Under the pieces are notes generated by a model. The model was not told the origin of the DNA. It saw nothing but the letters and a program-made list of their open reading frames with translations, and searched no databases. The translations under genes and the position numbers were made by a program. Source: Acanthochlamys bracteata (lineage: Eukaryota > Streptophyta > Magnoliopsida > Pandanales > Velloziaceae). From it: DNA of 64,000 nt. The DNA lies in assembly GCA_019914995.1 (NCBI GenBank), contig CM034130.1:4526001-4590000 (forward strand), given 5' to 3'. Every line of letters begins with the position of its first letter. Positions within the stretch are counted from its first letter, which is position 1. Positions 37,961-50,200 of this stretch are shown here, in pieces.

Positions 37961-40900
37961 TCATCCAATAACATCTCTAGCTAGCCTCAGTGGTCTGTCC
38001 CTTGGTGATGTGGATGTCTTTAGAAGGTGGTGATCTAGCTCCTCGTCATCATCACTTTCGACCAGAGTTGATGAAGCAACAGACTCAGAACCATCTAGTT
38101 CATTATTTTTTACATCAATGGTTAATGAACAGCTAACAAAGTCATACATGTTATGCAAATAAGCCACAAACACCTTATGACCAGACTTTCTACCATCTGC
38201 CATACTCCCAGAAATAATGAGTAATAAGAATCTTACTTTAACAGTACTTTGATGTTGCTATACCAGGTGCAAGCATGGGATAAAACCAGAGATATAACCT
38301 AATATTTTTCATGATTTGCACAAGGGAAGTCTGATACAGTAAATTGTATGAGCTTACCAGACAATTCCAGATGTTCAGGAAGACGTCCAACAGTTGTCGC
38401 ATGGATAGCCTCAGGTAGAAGACAGTTGCAAAGAGAACCTGAAACTTCAAGCTCACATAAATTATTGGGATGCCTTAATCAAGAGAACCAAAAAGCATCA
38501 TGAAGGAGATACCTACCTAATCTTGCTAACCGATTTACCCAACCTGGAATCCCTTTTCCAGTCAAGCGCATACAGACATCATCAGTGAAATGATTGCAGT
38601 TCTTGGCAATTAGGTGGTACGTGTCACCGTGATATTCCCCAGCAAGGTGCTCTATGAATGATCGAAATTCCGCGCAGGTTAAATCTGTGGTACCCAGCCA
38701 TACAGAGCGTCTGAAGATGAAACCTGGACAGCTTTTTGGTTCAACCTCGAAAACTCCACTGGTTGGGTGTTCATGAGCTCCAAACCCGTATTCCATGCCA
38801 TGTACTGTGGCATTACCGCATCATACAAGAGATACACAAAGAAAATGATGGGATAGTTATGCAGTAACTTAACTAAATAGTAAGTAACGATAAGCCCTAA
38901 ATTTTGACACAAAGTTATCAGGAGTCACCTAAGCACCAAACTCCAAATAGCATAAACAAAGGAAAAGAAAGTCTTTCGCAAAAAGAACTTAACATAAATA
39001 AATCATGTGAAATGAAGTAGCGACTTTTAAGATTATAATACTATTATCTATTAGGCTGAAATTGAAGCAATGACATTATGCCAAGACAGAGCGTGTGAGA
39101 GAACAGGGAAGTTTGTGAAATAACAAACTCAAGCTCCATCGTTATACCCGGCATGACCCAATCTATACCAGACAGTACACAACCAAAGTATCCATCATAG
39201 TAAAGAACACAAAATCTGAACTTCAATCCACGTTTCCTGTGAAAGACTTGCATCTCAAAATGACTGGCATCTTGAAACTTTGAAATAATTACGACAAAGA
39301 TGAATCATCTAATGATTGACACATATATTGTCATCAATGTTATTCATGTGTACCCTATAACATCTTGTCTTCAAACCCACACAACAAATGAATGTCTTGT
39401 AAACAGTGGAAAAATTGTCACAAACATCAGTACAGGTGAATTGATTCGCTAAGAACATTAACTAGTAACATCAGTACTGTGATAAGTCAGAAAATTTCTG
39501 TCTAATTTTTTTTTTCTTGAGAAACAATTATGACTAAAATTGAATCCAAATTATAATAACTGCATGAATAATGACCAAGTTTAGTGCCATGCTCGATTTT
39601 ACTTGGAGACAAGTAGCAGTTAGAGTAAGTTCATATTAAATAGCATTAAGACCAAAACGTCATTACCGATAAAATTTCAAACTGGTCCTATAAGTCCAAA
39701 CTTACAAAAAGTAAGGAGTGGTGAAGGTAATAGTGACAAAGTCCAAGAGCACCAAACTTGTCTTTCCAATAAAGCTATGAGGTTCATAATATTAAATGGC
39801 TGTTCAGATAATAAAATTTAAAAATTATATGCTCCAGAAAACATAACTCAAGAATATCAACTAACTCAGATAAAATGGCTAACAAGCAGCTCCAGTTCAA
39901 AATAAAGATAACTAACTCATTAGCAATTTAGGGCCCTAAGTTACCCGACAACAAAAGAGTTGGGGATCCTATGCAGTCAAAACACTACAGTAGTTGGAGC
40001 TGTTTTAATATGAGTTATCCAACACAAGCTAAGTCACAGGCCCCAGCATAATCACAAAAGCTAAACTGACAGAATAACCCTCTCATTCCCTTCTTGTTTC
40101 CACTCCCGCTTTACATTCCTCCTGCTGCACTTCTGCACTGCGAAAGCAATAAAAATTCACCCAATTGGTTCATTGATCCTCTCTCTCTCTCTCTCTCTCT
40201 AGGATCATGCACCTCCAAACTCTGTGCCAGATTCTTTCAGCCTAGCTTATACATAATTTTGTGCAGCCTATCCATAACCGTCGATCCTTCCTCTCTCTAA
40301 AGCATATACCCTTCCCACTACTTTTCTTGACTATTCTTATATAGCTGTCATACACGTTGGAGGTAGTTAGACATTTTGATCTATAATTAGAATGGTATCA
40401 CTTTATTCTTTCCTTATTTGATGCTTGTTTCTCTTCTTGCATCCCTTTAAAATAAGTATTTCCCTCTACTACATCCTTCATCCAAGTGTACCCTCACTTC
40501 TAATCTACTCCATTCACTTCATTCTCTTATAGTCTGTAACTTGAGCTGCATTTGTTATTCACTCTTGACAGCAAACTATGTCCATATGTAGCTACATATA
40601 CACCTCTGTTGTTACCCTATGAAGGAAAAACAAATACATGACAATAGATCATCGTGGAAAATATTAAAGGTGTTGCATTCGCATTCAAAGCTGCCGCAAG
40701 CACCAACTAGTATCAAGTCAGCATCTCGATCTCCATGTAGTCTCACCAATGACCATAACTCTAGTCCTTTATTTGAACTTATTTTATATTTACTTTTCAA
40801 AATGGGTAACAGGTTCCGTCCAGTTAAATTAGTGTTACATTCCTAGTTCAGTTGTCTTTAAAGGATCATATAAATATTCAAGTGGAAACCAGCCAAGTGA

Positions 40901-41394
40901 CTCGTGCAAGTGGAGGCGCCAATCTTGAATGACAGGTTGTCAATCAAGTGATGCAGAATCTCATTCTAATCAAAACAAAGAATCAAGCTGCTGCCTAATA
41001 ACCATCATCCAAGGTCCACTGCCTGCTTATCTTCTAAATTCCTATGAATAATTACGTTTTTGCAAGCTAAGGCTGCTAATAATCTACAAGTACACCCTAC
41101 AAATATGGAATCCAAGAGATTGGGTTCTACAACCAGAAATGCCTTAAATCCTAAAGAATCCCATATTGTTAAAATAATACATATCATCAACGCAAAGCAA
41201 CTGAACTCTTTCTAAGGGAAGAAAGATCAAGTACCTTCGATGCCGGAATGAAAGATCCCGAGGCCGAACCAGTAAAGGTAATTATTGACAGGCGTTAGAT
41301 CGTAAACGTTGAGATACACATGGGACTTGGTTGGCCCCACCTTTACAGGCTCTCCCTCCCCACCTGCCGACGATCCCGACGGCACAACCCGCAT
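37961..41394 (-). CDS. DeSI-like / PPPDE-domain thiol peptidase
   Basis: Four exons, in transcript order: 41235-41394, 38517-38804, 38358-38438, 37961-38196, with GT-AG borders and agreeing phases, giving 765 nt and 254 residues. The PPPDE domain spans about residues 24-165. It starts with SHVYLNVYDLTP and carries the family's catalytic His (H49 in GIFHSGIE) and Cys (C123 in KNCNHF), with the hallmark EYGFGAHE-PTSGVFEVEP between them. Family members are papain-like cysteine isopeptidases; animal DeSI-1 removes SUMO. Some plant homologues are reported as deSUMOylases, but the substrate of this one is not known. The N-terminus is Gly/Glu-rich. The C-terminal 70 residues are acidic (VESDDDEELDHHLL) and probably disordered. 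Exon 4 could have used an upstream ATG, but only the GCAG|ATGGTAG acceptor keeps frame with exon 3. No transmembrane segment was noticed. Location is unknown, probably cytosolic or nuclear. Confidence 0.9.
40181..40201 (+). repeat. (CT)n microsatellite
   Basis: About ten CT units inside the first intron of the DeSI-like gene. No coding role. Confidence 0.8.
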
Positions 41395-41708
41395 GTTATC
41401 AACACAATTGAAATCAACCCTCTATATATAATTATATATAGAAATCACCAACTGATCTCTAGCGCCAAATCTGCATCTCTCTCTCGCTTTATATGAAATG
41501 AAGAAGTCTCCCAGGAGAATCAAACACTTTGTCGAGGAACAAGAAGAAGAACAAATCGACGGTAGTTCGTTGTTGTGTGTGCGCGTATGTGTGTTGATAA
41601 TTAAAAGAAAACAAAGAAGAAACAAAAATGCAGCAGCAACAACTTCGTTGGTTTTGGGGATGGAAAAAAGAATGAGATCTGGAGCAGGCAGAGGAACAAA
41701 AGTTGATT

Positions 41709-41746
41709 GGGAAGGAAGGGAAGGGAAGGGGGGGGGAGGGGAGGGC
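41709..41746 (+). promoter_or_regulatory. G-tract with G-quadruplex potential
   Basis: At least six runs of three or more G, separated by one to three bases, lie about 315-350 bp upstream of the DeSI-like start codon on the opposite strand. The C-rich complement is the mRNA-sense strand, so a quadruplex would form in the template DNA strand. The folding potential is read directly from the sequence; any regulatory effect is inferred. Confidence 0.5.
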
Positions 41747-42234
41747 TCCGCCCTCAGAAGAGAGAGAGGGGAGCGGAAAGATGGGTGGAAGAGAAAGCGA
41801 CAGCTTCGGATTTAATTCTCCAGAGAAAACAAAAACCAGAAAAAATTGTCATAAACAAAACATTTAATTTCATAAGCTTCTACTTGATAAATACAAACAT
41901 TTTTTATACGTGTGATATTTATATGTTATATTATATAGAGTGAGAACGCTGACATTGCTGCTATATATATATACATATATACATTAAATTAGCTGCTGCT
42001 GCTGTATGTGATGCGAATTATGATTTCTTACTAGCTACATTGCCATTAGAGACACGTTGACCTTATCATTGTTGCTAGAATATTATTCAATCAATAAAGA
42101 GTAGAATTAACCTGCTATTATCTCACGCTATCTTTTTTCGCATTTCTTTTGGTACTTAGTTATTCTGCATTTGCAAAGAGGTGAGCTGGATTTTGCCTTT
42201 TAGCTTTCCTCAAAATTATTCACATATATGTAAT

Positions 42235-42797
42235 TAGGGATGATAAATTTAGATCCAATTCAAAAATTTGACCCAAAATAGATCCAAAAAAAATTGAATT
42301 ATGATCAAGCTTTAATCGAGTTCGAATTAATTTCGGATCGATCTGAGAATAACCTAAAAATTTTAAAAGAGTTTGAATTGATCCGAAATTGACATATTTA
42401 ATCCATATAACTATTTATATAATATTAATAATTTAATAATTAGAAAATAATAGGAAAAATTTGAATTTAATTTATATATGTATATTTTTTAATTTATTTT
42501 AATTTAACTAATTTTTATTTATTTATAAATTTTGTCAAAATTAAAATTTTTTTTTAAATATATCATAAATTAATAATTTTATATATTATTATTAAAATTA
42601 ATTTTTATAATTTTATTTTAATAATTTTAATTATTAAATAGGTCGATCCGATTTTGATCTGATTATAAATAGATTGGGTTAGGATTAATAATTTTGATCT
42701 ATATAAATAAATGAATCGGGTTAGGTTAAATAATTTTAATCCGGTTATTATATGAATCGATCTAGAACTGACTTAGGAATCCGAATTGTCACCCCTA
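42235..42797 (-). mobile_element. hAT-like MITE (563 bp), sister of the 22,937 copy
   Basis: Starts TAGGGATGATAAATTTAG and ends GAATTGTCACCCCTA. Flanking 8-mers TATGTAAT (42227-42234) and TATGTAAC (42798-42805) match at 7 of 8 positions, an aged 8-bp target duplication. The length (563 against 565 bp), the terminal sequence and the AT-rich core agree with the element at 22937-23501 read in the opposite orientation. It has no coding capacity. Confidence 0.8.
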
Positions 42798-43011
42798 TAT
42801 GTAACAAAGCTAATACCATTTTCAACCTTTTTCTGGCAAACTCTAACCTTTGAAAGGTAACACGGCAATAACAAACTCCTCCCGTATATTGCAGTGAATT
42901 CAAACTACAATTCTACATATATCTTTCCAGTTTATATCACCTCCATATTATTTTCATAGCATACATACCGCATAGGGTAATTAATATTTGGATGAATAAA
43001 GTAAATATGAT

Positions 43012-45479
43012 TCATGGAGTTTTGCGCGTCGTGTTGTTCTTGCTGAGTTGCGGCATTTTGGCTCCAACCAAAGATAAAAGTGTGAACGTCGGTACAAAAA
43101 CAGCGTCTGGAATAAGATTGAGACGGAACTTCTTAGCTTGTGGTAAATTTTCTCCGGTCTTCTTTAACGCCATAGCAGCAGCCGGGGCAACCATGCCGGT
43201 AAGTATGATTGCACGATTATCTGTCCCACTCCTACTTGCTCGAAGATTGTCCGTAAGAAGGCTAACTACTAGATCCTTTTGCTCCTTCTCGCTACCCACC
43301 TTCTTAAACTTTTCGTGGCATTTCTGTCAAAAGATTAGATACAAAAATGTTAATTAGCTGAGCTAGTTACACTTACGTTGAAACAAATTAAGGAGTCCTA
43401 CTTAAGTTGTTGTTTTCGTTTGTTTAGTGGCTTTTTATTTCAAGAACAATACAAGGGGAGAAAAGAGTGAGTTAGATGGCCTCCACCTTCGAAAAGGGAA
43501 GTCAACTCCTTTTCTTTTTTGATTAATCTTTGCAGCGGAGTGGATACCATCTAGAAGGTAATTAAAATTAAGAAAATTTGACTAGAATGTACAAATTAGT
43601 ATATAATATTTTTTGCTTTAATTTTGAATACTCTAAAATTGAATCAAATATATTATCTTCTCTATTCCAAAAATTGTACCAAAAATATTGGTAGATTGAA
43701 CACGAAAGTATTGTCTAAGACTGTGTTTAATTTTTAAAAAATAAATTTTAAATTTTAAATTAAAAATATTTAATAAAAAATAAATTTATATTAATTTTAT
43801 ATTAATAGTAAATTTTAAAATTAAATTTAAAAAATATATATTTGATAAAAAATTTATTTATTTATTTTATATTAAAAGTGGAGTTTGGTTGGTATATAAA
43901 CGCTTTCTAAGTATTACTAGTGAATGGACCGTAATCTTAAAAATCTTTGATCTTTCAATAAATGTATTTTGTTGTAAACATCTCCATAGATCTAACTAAA
44001 CTGGATTGAAAGTTTTATACTTCTCCTTGTGCTAACTCTCTTAATTAATAACAACAACGCCAAAGTAAGTAGCCTAACTCCAAATTTAACAAGCGCGTCC
44101 TATTGAAAGATACCCAAAAGAAAAAACAAAAACAAAAGGAATCTCTGAGACTTACTGTGCCAACTAACAGGAGAAAAGCTCCTTGTTCTGACTTGATAGT
44201 ATCATTTATTGATGAGAAAAAAATTATTAAGTTTCTTATTGTGATTGCTTCGCGTTTCTTAAACAATTGGTTTGTTGATACTTTCTAAGTCCTAAATTCT
44301 TCTTCGAATAAAGAGTTTGTTGTAGTTTTCTACTTTTACAGTGTGCAGTTTCTGACATTGACTCTAATGCTCACAGATAGTAATTAACATTTCCAATTAA
44401 GTTCAACGATGACGATGTCTCGCATCTAATGTGCTCAACGAGATGAAGCATTTTGCAGCCTTCAATGCTAATGATTCTCAGATTCTAATACGTGTTCATG
44501 TGCTTAATTGTGAGCAAGATTTTGTGTTCGTAACGTTTTCTCAAATAAAACATATAAATTTAGTCCTTAGTAGCTTTTATTTGTCTAAGAACGATTAACG
44601 AATTTGATTTTCTAATTTGAAAAAAAACAAAACTATATAAATAAAAAGTGGCTCGAGCAAAAGAATACTCGATGGCTCTTCATGTGGCAGAGTATATATT
44701 TCAATACAACTGTTTGGATAGATAATTTTTCATGAGTCTAATTTTTTTAGTTGTCAAGGGAGCTCTTAAGAAGAAAATTATTATAAAAAAAAAAGAGTTG
44801 GAGTTTGGAGGGTGTGATACAGTCAATTGATGCAAACTTCATTCTATTCTAATAATACAATGGACTGCTCGGTTTCGATCTATTCTATGTTTTCTTTTTT
44901 CTAAGCTGATGATTACTCTCGTTTGTTTGAACGTGTTAATTGCTAAAAGGTAAGCATGAATACTTGGATCACACTATCAATCTGTTTTGACAGAACTCAA
45001 GGATACAATTAACTTACGACGACTTCGTCATATGGTGGTGGATCATAATGCCGACCGGGCATAATCGAGTTTAGTTCACTGCATTAGAATCAGAAGAAAA
45101 TAAAAGGATCATCATCTTATACAAATTCTACTAGCTTAATTATACTATACATTTAAACTTCCAAAAACATATGTTGATGGAACATACCTGCACAGCCTAA
45201 GAAAAGCCAAATGGAAACTTTCGAATTCACGTATCTCTTGGTCGGTAAAATATCTGTTATAAACACTGTCTACCCATGCAGATTGCACTCCGGACAAGCC
45301 TAATAATAAGGATGCAATTGATCAATTCTATTTCATTAAATTCCACAGAAAGATTAATTCAGTCCTCTCAAAAGCTACGTATGCGCACCAAAGATGAGCT
45401 AGATGAATAATGCATAAATAAAAAAAGAAGAACATGAAAGCTTACCGAGTTTTCCAAGCAAGCTGGAGGCGATCCCCAT
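43012..45479 (-). CDS. Conserved-looking small plant protein of unknown function, myristoylation-type N-terminus
   Basis: Four exons, in transcript order: 45446-45479, 45188-45299, 45018-45078, 43012-43323, with GT-AG borders and agreeing phases, giving 519 nt and 172 residues with the TGA at 43012-43014. I do not recognise the family. The N-terminus MGIASSLLGK fits the MGxxxS N-myristoylation pattern, so membrane association is possible. Residues 13-60 (GLSGVQSAWVDSVYNRYFTD onwards) read like a helical region. HYDPPPYDEVV follows, then a Lys/Glu-rich stretch. The C-terminal third has alternating small hydrophobics (ILTGMVAPAAAMALKK, VPTFTLLSLVGAKM), long enough for a membrane-touching helix but not a clear transmembrane segment. 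Consistent splice phases across all four exons argue that it is a real gene. The second to fourth exons have no alternative start as good as the one in the first. Confidence 0.75.
43700..43880. repeat. AT-rich repeat within intron
   Basis: A/T-only blocks beginning near GACTGTGTTTAATTTTTAAA and ending near GGAGTTTGGTTGGTATATAA look like another decayed AT-rich MITE. It lies inside the last intron of the unknown 4-exon gene. Family membership is uncertain. Confidence 0.35.
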
Positions 45480-46490
45480 CTAATTAAATCAAATTTTCAC
45501 TAGAGATATATATGATTGACCTCTAATCAATCTCCACTTCTTCTTGATACCTAAGGAAATCGATCAAATGACAATTCCGGTGATTACTGAAATATATAAC
45601 GACAAGAGACAAGGGCAGGAAAAGAACCACAAGTTAGGAATGCTACCTTGCTTCTTAATGGATTGATGGAACCCATCTATATGTGATCAATTGAGGAAGA
45701 AGCTACAATTACAACAACGCATGGTTAAAGCTACCTTATACCCCGGCTGGAAGGTAGTCTTTGTAAAGGCAAAGCATGCATGTAATCAAGCAACTCAGAA
45801 TCTCTGATGCTTGAGAAATGGGGTTCCCGCTATCCATACGTGCACGAGGAATAACCAATGAGCAGAATGAACAGTTCTTAGTTAGCTGGATATTTGTATT
45901 TGAGTTGATTATCATGCCTTATTTGACTTGTAAGACAACGACACAAAATTGCTCTTAACTCAATCTAGAAAAGAAAAACAATGCGAAAAATACAAAGAAA
46001 GTACGATCTTAAACTTGCCATGATGTCTAGTTTAATATGTACGAAGCCATTACTATTTTTTATATAAATTATAATTGACAAATTTAAATTAACTATTTAG
46101 ATTAATCTAAAAATTACCAATTCAGAATCTAAATTAGTGTGCATCTGTAAATTAATCATGTCTACTATTGACTTGAATTAAATTGTTGGTCCGATATTTG
46201 GATCGATTCGATCTAAGTGGATATTTTGAATGTTTATAAAAAGAAAATTTTAAAATTAAAAAATTAAAAAATTTTGAAATACAAGTTTTTATATACAAAA
46301 TTAAATATATATATAATATAAAAACTTTTTGTATTAAAAATTTTTTTAAATAGTTCTACCGAATATTAAAGTAACTTTAAAAATCATAAAATAAAAATTT
46401 GGATCGAAAAGAATTTGAAAATCATTTCCAAACATCAACTAAATTGAAATAGAAAAAAAAAGCTTAGTTTTGGATTTTTTATCCGCTGCT
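45480..46490. other. Upstream flank of the unknown gene and AT-rich DNA
   Basis: No coding-looking frame. The part nearest 45,480 should be promoter and leader of the minus-strand unknown gene. An AT-rich stretch at 46,225-46,440 ending near CATTTCCAAACATC may be a decayed MITE. Confidence 0.4.
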
Positions 46491-46494
46491 GGAC

Positions 46495-47030
46495 CGCTTC
46501 TTTCAAGTGTAGAAGCTGGCTATAGTGTCAGATCCGTTGAGTCTGATCGGAAACTGGGTGGGTCCTAATGTTCGTGACCTACAGTGGTGTTTACTACGCG
46601 ACATTGCCATAAATCATTCGCTCCGTGTTTTCCCCGGCATTGATCGCAGCCATGGTGATAACGCCAGTTATCTCCCTGAATAACCGGCTTGCTCACTGGT
46701 CTTGCTCTTTTCATATTAATTTTAACCACTTTTGCGGCACGATTCCGCACCGTTTTGTCGGTTGAGGTTGTTGCACGAGTTAGATATAAGCAATAACCAG
46801 TTCGCGTCTTGTTCTCCGGCTACCGAGATTGAAGTACTTGGATCTTACGTACAATGGGTTCGACGGAGGTGTTCCTAGAGAGTTGTTTGATAAAGCTTGG
46901 ATGCAAATTTCATAACCATTATCAGTTTGTGTTCGAAATCCCTAATAACCTAGGCAACTCACCTGTGCCAGTGATCGTGTTGGCGAACAACCGGTTCCAT
47001 GGCTGGGATGGGTTACCGAAATAGTTGAAA
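46495..47030 (+). pseudogene. Leucine-rich repeat extensin (LRX/PEX) pseudogene fragment
   Basis: In shifting frames the segment reads as the N-terminal LRR part of an LRX protein. DPLSLIGNWVGPNVRD is at about 46,530, GIDRSHGDNASYLPE at about 46,640, RLRLLHELDISNNQFA at about 46,757, and a YLDLTYNGFDGGVPRELFDK block at about 46,840. NNLGNSPVPVIVLANNRFHG follows at about 46,940-47,000. Several frameshifts and stop codons break it, and neither an intact start nor the proline-rich extensin tail is present. LRX proteins act in the cell wall in sensing and binding of RALF peptides. This copy cannot encode one. It was probably intronless, as LRX genes usually are. Confidence 0.85.
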
Positions 47031-47108
47031 CATTATACTGAAGAAGATTACTCAGTGATGATAACATGAACTTCGAATAAGCGTTTTATAGCAGGAAGCT
47101 TGCTTGTA

Positions 47109-47275
47109 AGGGGGTGTTTGAGAGAGCTTATGAAAATGAGCTTTTCAAGGGAGGATATATTTTGTTCTTCGAGAAACGAGAGTAAAATTTTTTTGTACTT
47201 TCTATATTCTTAAATAATATTTGTAGAATATTGTGCAAGATTTATTGAAAAATATGAAGTGCTTTTGTGGAATGA
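47109..47275. repeat. MITE family B, fragment 2
   Basis: Starts GGGGGTGTTTGAGAGAGCTT and contains TTGAAAAATATGAAGTGCTT near its end, both matching words in the intronic fragment at 31,512. It sits exactly between the LRX relic and the first recognisable HISN1 exon. Confidence 0.45.
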
Positions 47276-47285
47276 ACTTTTGGGA

Positions 47286-50200
47286 GAAGCAATGCCAAAC
47301 GCACTTTACCCTGATGCTGCTGCAAACGACCATGATGACCAGGCGGGTATCTCATAAGGCAATCGAATGCTATAATCCACAGGTAAGATTGAAATCACTA
47401 CTCTCGCTGACTTGTGTCCTTTCTAGCTATAATCTTCCTATGGTTTTCCTTGGAGCTTCAGAATTGCTTCATACTGGACTATGTAATATGCATTTATGGA
47501 GACCAGTGGTTCTAAAAACCTATTTTCTTTATCTGTATTTTTAAGAGACAGCTCCACATGGATTTTCTTTATCTTTAGTTTTAAGAGACAGCTTCACATG
47601 ATACTGAATTGTTATGTCTTCATGTGATATACATAACATAAATGAGGGTTCTACCCTTCTGGATCTGATTTCCTAGCTTTTGATTCTGAGTTTGATTTGC
47701 TATGTGTCTTTCTTTCATTTACTTGAGGAAAACGGTCGTATGTTCTTACATAGTTGTAGGTGGTTAATCTGTTGATGTAAGCAGTAAAATTTAGGGCAGC
47801 TAAGTGACAATTATTGTAAGTAGTGTGATCAAGTGCCATTGACCCCCTAGACGTAATTCTCTCTCTATGTAAAGTGCCATTGACGAAGTCTTTAATTCCG
47901 TTCATGTTTGACTTTTAGATATACATTGCTCTTCCTTGTCCCTCATGCAGACGCCAAACTTGGAGGTGTGGTTTCAATGGCCTACTGATAATGTTCGCAT
48001 GCTGCTTACTGGTGATTTGGACCTTGGTATTGTAGGCCTTGATACTGTGAGTGAATATGGACAGGTAAGATCTTAATGAGCATATATGATTTGAGAGTTC
48101 TAGAGTTTTCAGCCTCAAATCCATGTCTTTTGAGTGTCTCATTATAGAATGATCTTCCATGTGGATATATGAAGGCTGATTTGTAAATTCTTGTTAAGGG
48201 AAATGAGGATTTGATCATAATTCATGAGGAACTAGAGCACAGAGACTGTTGTATATCACTTTCAGTAAGTTTCATTTGGCTTCTTAGATTTTCTTAATCT
48301 GGTTCTAGAAAAAAGCTTTTTCTATTGCTGGTGGATTATTCCTAGTAGTTTTATTTCAGATTCCAAGATACGGAATTTCAAACATATAAACAATCTACAA
48401 GAGCTAGCGCAGATGCCTCAATGGACTGAGGAAAGACCTCTAACAATAGCTACAGGATTTTCATAATTGGTTATCTTTTACATCTGATGTATTGTTGGAC
48501 CAAGTATCTTAACCTGATTTTATGTGTTTTCTGATTCTGCACAGCTGGGGACCTAAGTTTGTGAGAGAGAATGGTTTCAAATACGTTACTTATTCGAGTG
48601 CTGACAGAGAACTGGTGGCAGCCCCTGCTGTAAGGCCTTGACATAATCTATGCAACCTAGTAGTGAGCCTTTGCATTACCATATGATTTCAGGTAATGTT
48701 ATAGGTAGTTGAAAATAAATACCTCTTTGGGTCTTTTGGAATAAAAATTACGGTTGATATATTAATTGCTAGAATTCTTGCTAATCCTCAAGACAACAAT
48801 ATTAATGAAGTTTCTTGGTAACTTCTATGTTGGTCTATCATCACTTGCTAGTTCACCATCGAAGAGAATGAGCGCGAATTATTGAAAAGACACAAGACTA
48901 GCTTAGCGATGAGAAGTATCATCCTTTGCTCTTCCATAAGCGATCATCTTTAAAATTTGTAATGTAATTCGTTTTGGGGTTTGAACTTTCAAATGTCATT
49001 GTTCCTTACATCTTTTCATGCAATATGACAATGACAAGCCACTCTCTCTCAAATTGCATGACATTACTAATTTGTTTGTTGTTGCCTTGATTTGATTGCT
49101 TCAATCATGAAACCCACAAAAAGCAAATAAATTCTTCCATGATCCAATGGCATCTATTGTTAAACTGCATTTTCTGTATTATTTTATATCAATTGGCATC
49201 TTAACATCTTATTCGTCTTTAGTAGTTCCAGTACAAGAGGTTTAAAATGTTAATCGAATGTATTATTGTTCATTTCTATACTGATAGATGAACTCAAGCA
49301 AAATCACCTATAGCCTTAAAAAGAAAATGTAGTAGATTCCAAATGACTTATCTAGATTCAACGTATTATATATGCTTCTAAAAAATATAAACGTTTAGAC
49401 TATACTTAGACGACATATGGTGTGAAGCAATTTACCAAAGACTACAATGGTTTCTTTGGACAAATCTGGTGCAACTCAATGGTCGAAACTGTCAACTTAA
49501 AGCCTCTTTTAGATGACATGTTGTGTATAATGTCTTAACTATTCATGAAGAAATATGACTCTTTCCTTTACATATTTTATAAAGTATGAGCTCAAGCAAA
49601 TTCATGTATAGTGCTAAGATGTAAGGCTTTTGTTTTGGTTTTTATTTCTGTTTTTTGTTTTTTTTACATTCAATGATATATCTAGAATCATCATACATGA
49701 TAAACCAATAAGAAATGTTTATACAATATTTAAATGAGATTCTGTGTGATGCAACCAACCAAGACTACATTAGCATTTGTGGACATAGAGGTCTAAGTTT
49801 CACCACATGGACTAATGCCATTGTACAGAATCAACACTTGATGGAAATGGACCAAACTTGACACTTATTCCTCTTAGGGAATTTGCATATGTGATGTCTT
49901 AACTATTCATGAAAAGTATAACTTCTTAAATTTTAAAATGCAGTTATTTGCTTAGGTCATTTCATCAGGAAAGGTCAAATTCAAGGTTGGTCTTTGAACT
50001 TTCCGAAAATGTTCTTTAAATGTTGTTGGACTTATACATTTCATGTCCATCTAAGTTTTCTTACTAGTGTATTTATTTCTTTGGACACTTGCCACTATAA
50101 TATGAATTTTAAACCATATTAGGGACACCGCTAGAAGTATACAAAAGGACATGAAAGTGCAGAACAAAATCTTTGTGGACATGAATTAACATTTCCAAAA

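Larger units (their letters stand above)
41395..43011. other. Upstream region of the DeSI-like gene, with a MITE
   Basis: Holds the promoter and leader of the minus-strand DeSI-like gene, including a very G-rich plus-strand tract at 41709-41746, and a 563-bp hAT-like MITE at 42235-42797. Open frames on the plus strand at about 41,500-41,940 are low-complexity Lys/Arg/Gly translations of purine-rich DNA, and I do not accept them as genes. Confidence 0.5.

Noticed and set aside
41498-41943. Two plus-strand frames rich in Lys, Arg and Gly
   Set aside because: Low-complexity translation of a purine-rich leader opposite to the DeSI-like gene; no splice or domain support.
42992-43357. Plus-strand open frame of 121 codons
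   Set aside because: Antisense to the last exon of the unknown 4-exon gene, which has matching splice phases and a better coding signal.
47233-47544. Plus-strand open frame of 103 codons
   Set aside because: It runs through the first HISN1 remnant exon in a shifted frame and then into its intron.
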